Shown here: piece after piece, positions 45,901 to 57,900 of the stretch | Position numbering within the stretch: position 1 is the first letter of the stretch | Layout of the letters: each line of letters begins with the position of its first letter | Source: Delphinus delphis | Taxonomy: Eukaryota; Chordata; Mammalia; Artiodactyla; Delphinidae | Assembly: GCF_949987515.2 (NCBI RefSeq) | Contig: NC_082698.1 | Coordinates: forward strand, 451,501 to 515,500 | Reading direction: 5' to 3' | DNA length: 64,000 bases | The notes under the pieces: generated by a model | Database searches by the model: none | What the model saw: the letters and a program-made list of their open reading frames with translations, nothing else | What the model was told of the DNA's origin: nothing | Program-made: the position numbers and the translations under genes

Positions 45901-48900
45901 GGTTCTGATTTGCTTTTCCCTGATGACCAATGGCGTTGAGCATCTTTTCATGCGTTTTTTGGCCATTCGTATATTTTCTTTGTACAAATCTATTCAAGTC
46001 CTTCACTTGTGTTTTAATCAAGTTGTTTGTTTTGTTATTGTTGAGTTCATCAGTTCTTCAAATATTCTTGATACTAGCCTCTTATCAGATAGATGGTTTA
46101 CAAGTATTTTCTTCCATTCCATAGGCTGCCTTTTCACTCTGTTGATGGAGTCCTTTGATGCACAGAAGGCTTTAACTTTGAAGCCAATTTGTGTTTTACT
46201 TTTGTTGCCTGCGCTTTTGGCATCATATCCAAGAAAGCATTGCTAAACCCAACGTCATGAAGCTTTCCCTCATGTTTTCTTCTAAGAGTTTTATAGTTTT
46301 AGCTCTCATGTTTGGGTCTTTGGGTTTTTAGTTAATTTTTGTATATGGTGTAAGGTGCAGGTCCTGGTTCGGGGTTTTGCATGGGTTGTCCGGCTTTCCC
46401 CGCATCATTTATTGAAAAGACTGTCCTTCCTTGTTGAATGGTCACGGCACCCTCATGTGTGATAGTTTGTTCCCGGGCTCTCTGTTCTATTTCACTGGTC
46501 TCTACGTCTGTCTCTGTGCCTGTCCCACACTGCTTTGGTTACAGTAGCTTTGCAATAAGTTTTGAAATCAGAAGCGTGACTCCTCCAGCTTCGTTCCTTT
46601 TCACGATTATTTTGGCTGTTGGGGTCCCTTGGGATCCTGTATGAATCTTTAGGTGGGATTTCCTCTCTGTAAACAGGGCCGTCTCTCCCTCTTTCATTCG
46701 GCTGTCCGCATCGGCGTGGACACGTGGACGCGTGGACGCGTGGACGCATGGAAGCGTGGACGCACGGACGCGTGGACGCACGGAAGCGTGGACGCACGGA
46801 CGCCCCACGCTGTGAGCCAGAGTCCAGTGCTGTGTTCTTGCTTTTACAGCTCCCGCCGCGGCCCCTGTGACGGCTGACACACCCTCTTCATTGTCTTGAT
46901 CATTTCCTTACTTTCCGGCACCAGAGATGCTCCCGGCTCCTTTTTTTTTTTTTTTTTGTCCCAGTCCCAAGATCAGCCACTTCTCCAAGGAGCCCTGGTT
47001 CCTTTGATTGAGAACGGTATTAGAAACCAAGAACCAGGCACTAGGTGTACTCACTGCTGCTGGGGTGTCACTGCTTCCGGGCTCTCTCGGCTGACAGAAC
47101 TAGGAGCTCTATGGGGGCACACTAGGCTGTCCCCCACCTCTTGTAACCACTTCACAGCAAACGCTGTGCCCATGGACCCCTTCATGCCAGCCGAGACCCC
47201 AGGCTCCTCAGAAGCCTTCAGTGTCAGAGCGGCTCCATTTTGGGAGGACCTGCTCCATACTCGGTTACGAGGGCTGCACTTGTTTTGGGGTTGTCGTGAG
47301 CGCTGCCCCGTCGCTGATGCTGCACTCTGGCCTCTCATCAGCCTTGCGAGTCCCTTAGCCGCCCCCCCGCCCCCCGCCTCCCCCACCTCCTCCTCTGTGA
47401 CGGCAGGCGGAGGAGTAGCGCCCTGCCGCGCTGGCGCTCTCTGTGGAAGGCCACTGGGGACGGGACCACGACACTTAGTAACTTCGAGTGAGCTGCACTG
47501 TGCACAAATGCACAGCAAAGAAAGGGCACTGAAGTGGGAGGAAGGAGACCGGGGCTCATGGGTCGGTAAGGGGGCCGGGGGCCACCCTCTCCTGGTCAGA
47601 GCTCTGGACTCCGACACAGAGGCATCGGGCTTCCCCAACCTGGATACTGCACTGGTGGGCCAGGGTGTCTGGTGGACGTCTGCCGTGCCAGCTGTCCTCA
47701 CCAGTCCCCATGGGAGGCCTGAGTCCTTGCAGCCCCCCCACTCCCCCAGTGCACGACGCCAAGCACATTCGGGGCCTGGCTTTAAGGAAACCCGGAGGGG
47801 GCAGCACGATTCCCAAGCACACAGGCCCGTGCCCGGTGCTCCAGGCCCGAGGCATGCAGGTCTCTTTCTAGCTTGGGACTGAGTAACCAAGCGAGAAGGT
47901 TCGGACGGTGCTGACATGAGTGGAGATGCAGCTCCTGGGGCTCACGGCTCGGAGGCTGCAGATGGTGAGGGTGGGGGCAGGAGTGGGACGCCAGGGCGCT
48001 GACAGCTCCCTCCTGTCTGCTACCCTGGGGCCCGGGCCCTGTGTGGCTGTGGCCCAAGTGGGAGCCCCTGGTCACGGGGGGAAGGATGCAGCCAGGTCAG
48101 GCCTGAGTTCTTGGCCACTCAGGAGTGGGGCTGCAGCCCAGGTCAGGGCTCCTGGTCACTGGGGGGCAGACCCCCAACGGCACGGGCAGCAACCTTGGGT
48201 GCAGAACTCTGTGGGGCTGCCCTGCACACGGGCTGGCCAGGCCCGGACACTCTCCAGCCTAGGGCGTCCCCTCGCCCTGCTGACCCGGGAGGAGCCCAGG
48301 CTGCCCCTGAGCCGGGCGGCACGCAGAGTGCGCTGCGCACCAGAGACGCCCCTGGGGCCTGGCCCGAGTTGACCGCCACGGGCCAGGTGCTTCTGTGCTG
48401 CTTTCCATCTTGTGGTGCTGCCTGAGGGCTGACCTTGATGCCCAAACCCAACTGTGGTCACCAGCGTGAGGTAACCTCCTGCCATGTGTCCCCTGGTGGC
48501 CAAGGAGCCAAAACAGAGGAAAGCCGCCTCCTTTCCCAGGCGGGGGTGGGGAACGCGTGCGGATGAGCACAGCCCCAGAGGACACGCAGGGAGGGGCCCA
48601 GCCACGTGCAGATGAGCACAGCCCCGGAGGACACGCAGGGAGGGGCCCAGCCACGTGCAGATGAGCACAGCCCCGGAGGACACGCAGGGAGGGGCCCAGC
48701 CACGTGCAGATGAGCACAGCCCCGGAGGACACGCAGGGAGGGGCCCAGCCACATGTGGATGAGCACAGCCCCGGGAGGACACGCAGGGAGGGGCCCAGCC
48801 ACATGCAGATGAGCACAGCCCCGGGAGGACACGCAGGGAGGGCCCAGCCACATGCAGATGAGCACAGCCCCGGGAGGACACGCAGGGAGGGCCCAGCCAC

Positions 48901-51900
48901 ATGCAGATGAGCACAGCCCCGGAGGACACGCAGGGAGGGGCCCAGCCACGTGCAGATGAGCACAGCCCCGGAGGACACGCAGGGAGGGGCCCAGCCACAT
49001 GCAGATGAGCACAGCCCCGGGAGGACACGCAGGGAGGGCCCAGCCAGCGTGGTGGCTGCTGGTGACGGACAGGCACCAGGGCTGGGAGACATGGGGGCCC
49101 TCCTGTCACCCGAGGTACTGGGAGCTCCAGCGTGAACCCGTCCTCACGCCCCACGGTGCCCTGGGGCCGAGCACCCTCCCTTCCAGTGGTGGACAGGAGC
49201 CTGGGACTCACCGGGCTCTGGGCATTGGCGGCGGGGCACCCGGCGGCCTTCTGCCTCGCCAGCTCCTTCACGTAGCAGTGCACGTCGGCGCTGAAGCAGT
49301 CGGCCTCGTAGAAGGCGCTGCACCAGCCGGGGCTGCAGCTCTGCAAGCCGCCTGGGCCTGGGCTCACGGATGGGCTGCCCTCTGGGGGCCGGGCTAGCCG
49401 TGCCACTGCCTCAGAGCCCCCAGCCAGGCCCCCGCCCTGCTGCCGGGCCTCTTCTGCCTGGGGCTGCTCCCTCCCAGCTGCTACCGACTTCTGAGGCCGA
49501 AACCCCACCTCAAAGTTGCTCCGCGAGAGCTCGTCTGAGTCCACGCTCGGCTTCTCCTTCGCTGGACAGAGGAAGGGGGGGCGGGTCACACGCGGCAACG
49601 TGGGTTCCCGGGGAAGAATCCGCCCCTGATTGCAGAGAGGCAACAGGTCCCTAGCAGGGGGCAGGAGGTCCCTAGCAGGGGGCAGGAGGCCCCTCGGGAT
49701 GGCCAGGTGGCCCCACCTCCGCTCCAGAGGAGCTGCAAAGGGTCCTCAGGGTCGGGGTCCCTCGGTCCCCTCCCAAATGGGCTGCATGCAGGGCACATTT
49801 GTGGCAGAGACCCGAGGGAACTTTGAACTGTCCGTAAGCAGACAAAGCAGAGCGTCCCCCAGAAACCAAGGGTCCCAGCTGGTCGTGAGCTGTTCCCTGG
49901 GCATCTCCATTTTGCTTTCCAGTTTCCCAAGCGTGCACACGGTATGGGGGGGCTCTCACTGCCATCCTGTGTGTGACTGTAGTCACACAACCTAAAGGAC
50001 ATGGTCCCCAAAGCCAAGTCCCACTCAGACCAGATTTGGAGAAATTACAGTTTTCAGTTATCAGGGAGTCCTGGCTCTGCATCTAGGAAGACACGCCTTA
50101 GGGTCTTTAAATGGCGCGTTTCCAAGAAAGAATGCAGACCCCCCATCACCAAGCTGCTGGCCCTAGCCCTTGCCCTTGCTGCCCACCTGGTGGCCTGGGG
50201 AGAATGACCCCTTCGCAGTACAGACCCCCCAGAGGAGGACGGGCCCTGCCCTTGGGACCCTGGAGAGACACAGGGTAACCTGGCCCCAAGGGTGGAGAAG
50301 ACCCAGCTGTGGAGGGTCTCAACCCACAGCCGTCTCACCCGCTCCGAGATGTGAAGGCCTTTTGCTGGACGGTGAGCATGTGCTCGGAGCGCTGGTCCCA
50401 CCGCTGCCCTTGGGCTGTGGCCCAGCCTCCTCGGAAGTGCTGCCATCAGAACGGAGGACGCTGCAGGCTCCCCCGGGACCCTCCCACAGGCTTACTAGAG
50501 GCTTCCCCTGGGAGCGAAGCGGGGGTGTCGGTGACCGAGGCCCCCCCAGACCTCCAGGACGGCCTGGCCACAGGCCGCAGACGTCACAGACACGGGCCCT
50601 TTAGCAGACGACTTTCTGGGCGTCCGCCTCTTGGGGTCCTTCGACGGCTCCCCCAGTGATGTGAAAATGCGGGGCTTGCCTGGGGTGGAGAGCAGGGTGT
50701 GCGCCGCCCCTGGGTGGGGTTCTGGGGACCAGGAGGGGGCGGGGACGGGGCTGCCGTGAGCTCGGGCGTCAGGGCGTCAGGGCGCTGGACCACTCCAGGC
50801 ACAGGTCCCGCCCACCCTGCAACATGGCCCTCTGCAGCCCTCGGGAAGGGCTGGGCCAGGCCTGGCACTGAGGCGCCCGGGGCGCGTCCTGTGAAGGGTG
50901 GGGCCCAAGGGTGGGGCAAGGGGCAGGAGAGGGAAGGTGCCTGCCCCCCTCCCTCCTGAGCTGTCACCTCATCTTCTACCGCCAGGAGGGGAGCTGGACG
51001 GGAGCGGGGTGTGGGGGGGCAGACGCTGGTCCCTGCAGGGGCCTCCCCGCAGCCAAACCCGGCCTCCGGGCTCCGTTGCTCTGCCTCCTGAGCTGGTCCC
51101 AGGGAGGCGGACGTGCCTTCCGCGCCCCGTGACCCCACAAGGCCCCCTCCTGCCAAGAGGAGCGCTTGCCTGAAGCAAGAGTTTTGGAAGCAGAGTGGGC
51201 CTCGGCCAGGAAAGAGGGGCCCAGCAGGTGGTCGCTCTGGGGAGGGCGACGAGTGGGACGCGGGGCAGGAGGACGGCCCTCGGGGCACAGCGGGGGTGGG
51301 AGGCCGCGAGGAGGGGCTCTTACTTCTCGGAGGGTGACGTCCTCCCGTTCACCACTCTGAAAAGGTTCTGCAGCAACCTCTCCCCCCAGTAGAGGTCACA
51401 GAACTTCTCCGATATGGCCCCACAGAAAGTGGCATAGGTGAGGTCTTTCAAGGCGTAAATATACTCCCCTGAGTTCGCAAGAAAAGCACGGGGGTGAGTT
51501 AAAACGTATGGGTGCTCTTCTGGGTTCCCCTGGTCTCGGGAGCTGGCGGGGGCGGAGAGCACGGCGGGGGGCGGGGTGCAGCTGGCTTCCTCTGCCGGCC
51601 GGCCCCTGGGGGCTCTGCCCTTTGTGCAGAGACGGGAGGATGGGGGGCCCTCCTGTGGTGACCTCCCCCAGCGCACGGCTCCCCCCGGGCCTGTCCCTGG
51701 TCCTTGGGCCCCCGTGGCCCCGTAGTACCCATGATCAGAGCCTCCAGCCCGTGGTCCAGGTAGCCGTCAAAGGCAAACTCTTCCTGGATGAGGCGTGTGG
51801 CCTCCTGCAGCGACGGGCAGGCTGTCCCCTGTGAGAGGGGCGAGGCATCCGCGCTGGACGGACAGAGCTTGTGGTCTGCTGGGCAGGGCCACTCCGGGTG

Positions 51901-54900
51901 ACCTTCTGGGGCCCGGTCATCCCACTCCCTGACGGGGGCTCCCCCGGGGCCGTCGGGACTCCCTGTGGCCGGCGAGGGGCTCCGCGGGGCTGACGGGGGG
52001 CCCTCGGGCTCCTGGCCTGGGACCTGGGTGGCCCCGCCCCTGGGCGGCTTGTCTGGGTGGCAAGGACTGTGGGGGGCTGCGGTGGGCCCGGGGAGGCGGG
52101 GCTCAAGGCCTCCACAAGCAGCTGCAGTTGGGATGGGTTCCTTCAGCCCTCGCTCCGGGGGTGGCATCTGTGTTGTCGTGGGCGGGGCCGGGGACTTGGG
52201 CATCACCAGTGCAGCCCCTTCCAGCGGGCTGGCCGGGGCGGGGGCTGGGGGGCTGGGGCAGCCCTGGGCTGAGCCTCTTGGCGTCGACTCTCTGAGGGGC
52301 TCTGGGGAAGCGGGTGCTGGCCCGTCAGGCGTCTTCAGGCCAGTGGCCGCTCCATGGGTCTCAGGAGCCTGCTTCCCATCACCCTCCCCGTCCAGCCGGC
52401 CTCTCCTCTCCTCAGGCCCCTCAGCCGGCCCCGAGGTCAGGGCGAGCGTGTCCCTGCGAGCAGAGAGGAGAGAGTGTTCAGGGGGCCCGGCAGCCCGCCA
52501 GCCCCTGGGTGGGGACACTCACCTGGCGACACCAGCATTGGCAGCGAGGACGATGGGCCTGAAGTGAGTGGCCGGGGAGGCGAACGCCTCTGGCAGCAAC
52601 GTGGCCCCTTGGAGGCAGGAGGGTTGGCCGGGCACCGGCCCCTGCACGGCCACCAGCCTGCTGTCACTGCTGATCTGCAGGAAGCCTGGAGACAAACATG
52701 GGGTGAGCAGGGTGGGTGCCGGCCTTAGTGGGTGCTGGCCTTAGTGGGTGCCGGCCTTAGTGGGGTGCTGACTTGAAGGGCCCAGGAAGGCTCAGGGGCA
52801 CTGGGAGGAAGGGAGACTCCAGGGAGAGGCCTGAGGGAGGGGCCTGGAGTCCAGGGCTGCCCCGAGCAGGCAGGGAGGGGGTGCGGTGCTCGGTGGGGGG
52901 CTGGAGTGACGGAAAAGGCCAGAAGACCCAGCCACAGACCGGAGGCTTGGACGGGCCCGTGGGGAAGGGTCTTCGTAGGTGCCACTGAGGCGCAGACAGG
53001 GCAAGACAAGAGCTGGGTCATCAGTGCGGGGTGCGGAGGTGGAGGCGAGTCGCCTGCTACGGCTGCTGGTGAGACAGGAGGGCTGACTTGAGCGAGGCCT
53101 GAGAGGCCGGGGCCAGAGGGGCCGGTGGGAGCCCAGAGCAGGGCAGCCGGGGGCCAGCTGCGGGCACGCTGCCTGCGGTCTCAGCCACGTCCGGAGGTGG
53201 CGTCCACTTGGGGCTGGATTCCCGGAGGCAGCCTCTGGGGGGATGGCAGCAGGGGCGCGGTGCGGGGCGAGGGGCCTGCAGGGCAGGGGCGGTGGGGACA
53301 GGCCGGTCCCGGGGCCCACCTGAGCCGGGCCTGGGCGCAGCTGCTGTGCTGGGGCTCAGTTCAGCCACCAAGAAGGCGTTTTGCAGACCGATGGTCTCTT
53401 CCTCCTGGCGAACCTGGGGCAGAAGGACACGGACAGCTCCCGGTTGAGACGGGCGCAAGGCCCCGGGGGTGCAGAGCAGAGCCCCGCGGCGCGAGCCCCC
53501 CACCTGTGCTGACTCGCAGGCCTGTTTCTCTGGAGCGGGAGCCCCTGGGGCGTGGGGCTGCCCAGTGCAGCCGGGTTCCGGTGGGTTTCCGGGGCATGGG
53601 AAGACCGCCAGAACCCACACTCCCCAGAGTTGCTGTGTGCTCCCGTCTGCATCCGAGGGACCCTGTCACTGCCCGACGGGGCCCTGGCCGGTCAGCATGG
53701 CAGGACGCCGACAGGCACTGAGTGTCCCTCGGCGGGACCCCCAGGGTGCGCCCCCGCCCACACGTGCCAGGGGTCAACAGAGACCAGGTGTGAGCCTGCG
53801 GGAGGGGCTGCTCTGTAGGCTCGTTGGCGGTGAAGGAGCCAAGGAAAGTCACGTCGGGAGGATGAAGGGTGACCTGCCTTCCGCCCTAGAGTCTCCACGC
53901 ATCTATTCAGTAAACACGGAAGAGCAAGGAGCCTCACCTCTGCGGCCCCAGGGTAGGACAAAGGGCCTGCGGGGTCTCCGCGGTGCCCAGCTTACCGTGC
54001 AGGTCGATGCCCTCAGGTGGGCTAGGATCTTTCTGCTGTCCATGCCTCTGTGCAGGAGGTAACCGCTGCAGGTCTGAAAGCAAAGCACAGGCCCGCGTCC
54101 AGCACGCCTGGGGCACCGGCCCGCTTCACTCCCTCAGCGGAGCCCGTTGGAGCGTGCGGTGGCAGCCAGGCGGCCCGGGGGCTTCTCTCCGGGGGACCCC
54201 GTGGCACCCCTTCTTGGGCAGAGCCACGTGCACCCCAGCCTCAGGGGCCTGGGCTGAAATTCAGAGTCTCTAGCTGTCCTTCCTGGCTGTCCTGAGCTGG
54301 GAAGCCACGGAGCGACGGGGCTCCCCCTGACCCAGCCTGGAGGACCCTCGGAGGAGTGCGGGCAAGTCGGGCATGTGGGGGATGCGCTGCAGGGGGTCAG
54401 GGGTCAGCGCTCGGGTCCAGGACATCCCCAGCCACTCTCCGGCCGGTGGATGCACTGGAGACACAGGACCATCTGGGGGGAAGGCCGGCATCGAGCAGCA
54501 GAGACGCCTCACCGCCCGTCCACAAATGAAGCCATGTCCTCCCCTGTCCAACAGCACTGACCTGCCCCAGAAACGAGAACCCGTGTCCCGGGCCCTGGAC
54601 CTTGAGCTGGGCCCCCCCCCACCGCGGCCCAGTTACCTCGATGGCCTCGGCCGCGGACGGCCGCTCCTGGGCGCTGCGTCTGGCCATGTGCAGGAGGAGC
54701 GTCTTGAGCCTGCGTGGCAGGGCCAGTTTGTGGTCTCGGGGGATGCTGAACTTGGCTGCTGTCCACAGGATCGCGGCCACGCAGTACACAGACGCCTGGG
54801 TGGAGGAGGGGAGACAGCCGGCTGGCTCAGCAGACCTGCCCCCGCTCGGGCCCCGCCAAGGGCGCACCAGGCACCGTCCCCCAGGGCTGGGAGCTTCCGC

Positions 54901-57900
54901 AGACCCTGAGCCAGAACCCGGGGGCCTGGCCTGGGAATATGCATGGTTACCAAGTACCCACAGGCCTGTAAGTCTCAGTGTGACGAGGAAGACCTGGTGC
55001 CCCGGCTGGACCTCCCCAGCTCTCTCTCCACGAGGGCAAAGGTGGCACCTCAGGGAGCCCGAGGCCAGGAGTCCCCCAGAAACCGTGCTATGCTGCTAAA
55101 TGGCTAAGGACAGGCTCTCTGAACAGAAACCCAGGCCTCTTGGTACACAAAGAGGTTTATTCTAAAACGTGCTGATAGAAAGGATGCGTCGCACGCACTT
55201 GAGAATAATAATGAAAAGGGCGGTGCTCTTCCCTGTGAGTTCCAGAGTCAACTGCTTCTCCCTGAACGCCTTCCCCGATTTTCACCCTCTACCCTTGCAT
55301 CTGCAGCCGACCTGTGACCAACACGTGGTTCCGATGTACACGTGGCCGATACCTTCGTTTCTCTCGAAAAGTAAGAGAAAGTGAAACCAGAGACACAGCT
55401 GACATCTGTGCTGAGTCAGGTAACAGTGGCTGAATCCCCAAAGGAGTATTTCCCAGAGCTTTTGTACAGACCTGACACACTTTTCAGTTTAATTGTGTTG
55501 TTCATGTTTCCTCCATTACGTCAAGTCTAGTCAATTGACAAAACAACGAATCAAGCCCTGAGTTCAGCATTTGCTGATTTCCACGGTGTGAAGACTCCCG
55601 TGTGGCCAGCTCCAAGCTGCCATGGTGGTGCCAGTGAGCCGGGCAGGGGGAGAGATGGGCCCTTCCTCTAGGGCTCCTGCCCAGGCAACAGTCAACTAGA
55701 GCAAATCATGAGGAAGTTCTCAGTTTTGAGTATTTATCAACCTTTAAAAAAATTAAGCTTTTTACTTGGAGGTAACTGTAGATTCACATAGTTGTAGGAA
55801 GTAATCCAGTGGGACCCCGTGTGCCTTCCACCCAGCTCCCCACCGCAGTGACATCTTACAAGGCTGTAGCGTGGTATCACAACCTGCCCCCTGGCGTGGA
55901 CGCCGGGAGATGCAGGACATTTCCGTCACCAGGATCCGTCCTGTCCCCTCCCAACTTAGTCGCCGGCAACTGCTCATCTGTTCTCCACTTCTTAATTTCA
56001 TCATTTCACGTAAATGGAGTCCTACGATATGCGGCCTTTCGGGGCGCCTTTCTCTCTCAGCCCCATCAACTGGTGGTCGCCTCGTCAACACTCCGTTCCC
56101 CTCACCGCTGCTGCCGCTCTGCGGTGTGGACGCGCCACCCGCTGAAAGACATCTGAGTTGTTTCCAGGCTGTAGCTACTGCAAATAAAATTGCCACAAAC
56201 ATTCGTGTCCAGGACTTTGTGTGAACATAAGTTTCATTTCTCCAGGAAAAATGTCTTATGAGTGCAATTTCTGGGTTGTATGGTCATTGCATGTTTAGTT
56301 TTGTAGGAAACCAGCAAACTGTCTTCCTAAGGGCTGCACCGTCTTGCATCCCCCTCGGCAGTGTCACTCCACACCCTCGCTAGCATCTGGTACTGTCAGT
56401 GTTTTGGACGTTAGCCTTTCTAGTAAGTGTGTAGTGGTGGCTCATGGTTTTAAGTTGCGGTTCCCAAATGCCGTATGAAATAGAATACCTTCACGTGCTC
56501 ACTTGCCATCTGACACCTTCTCTGGTGAGGTGTCTGTTCAGATCTTTTGCCCACTTTTTAATTGGGTTATTTGCTTTCTTACTGTGCACTTCTGAGAGCT
56601 TTTGGCATATTTGGGATACAAGTCCTTTATCAGATACGTGTTTTGCAAATAGTTCTCCCATCTGTGGCTTGTCTTCTCATTCTCTTAACTGTGTCTTTTA
56701 CAGAGCACAGCATTAAAATCAAGCATTTAATCTGAATGAAATCTAACATCGAGTGTTTCTTTCATAGATCATGCTTTCGGTGTGGTATCTGAAGACTCAC
56801 TGCCTAGATTTTCTCCTGTTATTTTCTAGAAGTTTTATAGCTTTGAATTTCCTTTTAGGCCTATGTTCCATTTTGAGTTAACTTTTATGAAAGTGCACCA
56901 AGGTCTCTGTAAAGGTTTTTTTTGGCCTGTGGCTGTCCCGTTGTTACAGCACCGCTTGTTGAGCAGACCGTCCTTTCTCCTCTGCCAAAGACCAGTTAAT
57001 TGTATTTGTGTGGGTTTATTTCTGGGCTACTTTGTTCCATTTATTTTTTGTCTTTTCTTTTGCCGAAACCACACTTGATTACTGTGGCTTACGGTAAGTT
57101 TTAGAGCTGGGTAGTGTCAGTCCTCTGACTTTGTTCTTCTCCTTCAATATTGTGTTGGCTATGCTGGGTCTTTTGCCTCTACATAAAAACCTAAGAATCA
57201 GTTCGTTGATACCAACAAAATAACTTGCTGGGATTTTCACTGAAATTGCATTGAATCTATAGATCAAATTGGGAAGAACTGACATCTTAATAATATTGAG
57301 TCTTCCAATCCATGAACATGGACTATCTCTCCATTTATTTAGATCATTTTCAGTTTCTTTCATCAGAATTTTACAGTTTTCCTCATATGAATCTTATACA
57401 CATTTTCCTAAATTTTATACATAAGTAATTTTTTTGGTGCTAACGTAAATGGTATTTTTAAAAAAATAATTAATTAATCATTTTTTAAATGGCTGTGTCT
57501 GGTCTTAGTTGTGGCACGCGGGATCTTTCATTTCTGTGCGTGGGCTTCTTGCTAGTTGTGGTGTGCGGTTTTTCCTCTCTAGTTGTGGCGCACAGGCTCC
57601 AGGGCACGTGGGCTCTGTAGTTTGCAGCACGCAGTCTCTAGTTGAGGTGCGCGAGCTTAGTAGTTGTGGCGCGCGGGATTAGTTGCCCCGGGGTATGTGG
57701 GATCTTAGTTCCCCGACCAGGGATCGAACTTGTGTCCCCTGCATTGGAAGGCGGATTCTTAACCACTGCGCCACCAGGGAAGCCCTGGTATTGTATTTTT
57801 AATTTCAAATTCCAATTGTTCATTGCTGGTAAACAGGAAAGCAATTGACATTTGTATTTTAATCTTCTACCTGCAATCTTGCTACAACTGCTTATTAGTT

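Noticed and set aside
48560..49046. Regular direct repeats that might suggest a CRISPR-like array
   Set aside because: There are no unique spacers. The copies are contiguous, in a mammalian intron, so this is a minisatellite.
48156..49643. 495-codon open frame on the - strand
   Set aside because: Only 49561-49212 is a real KNDC1 exon. The rest is read-through into the 49-base minisatellite, which happens to lack stops.
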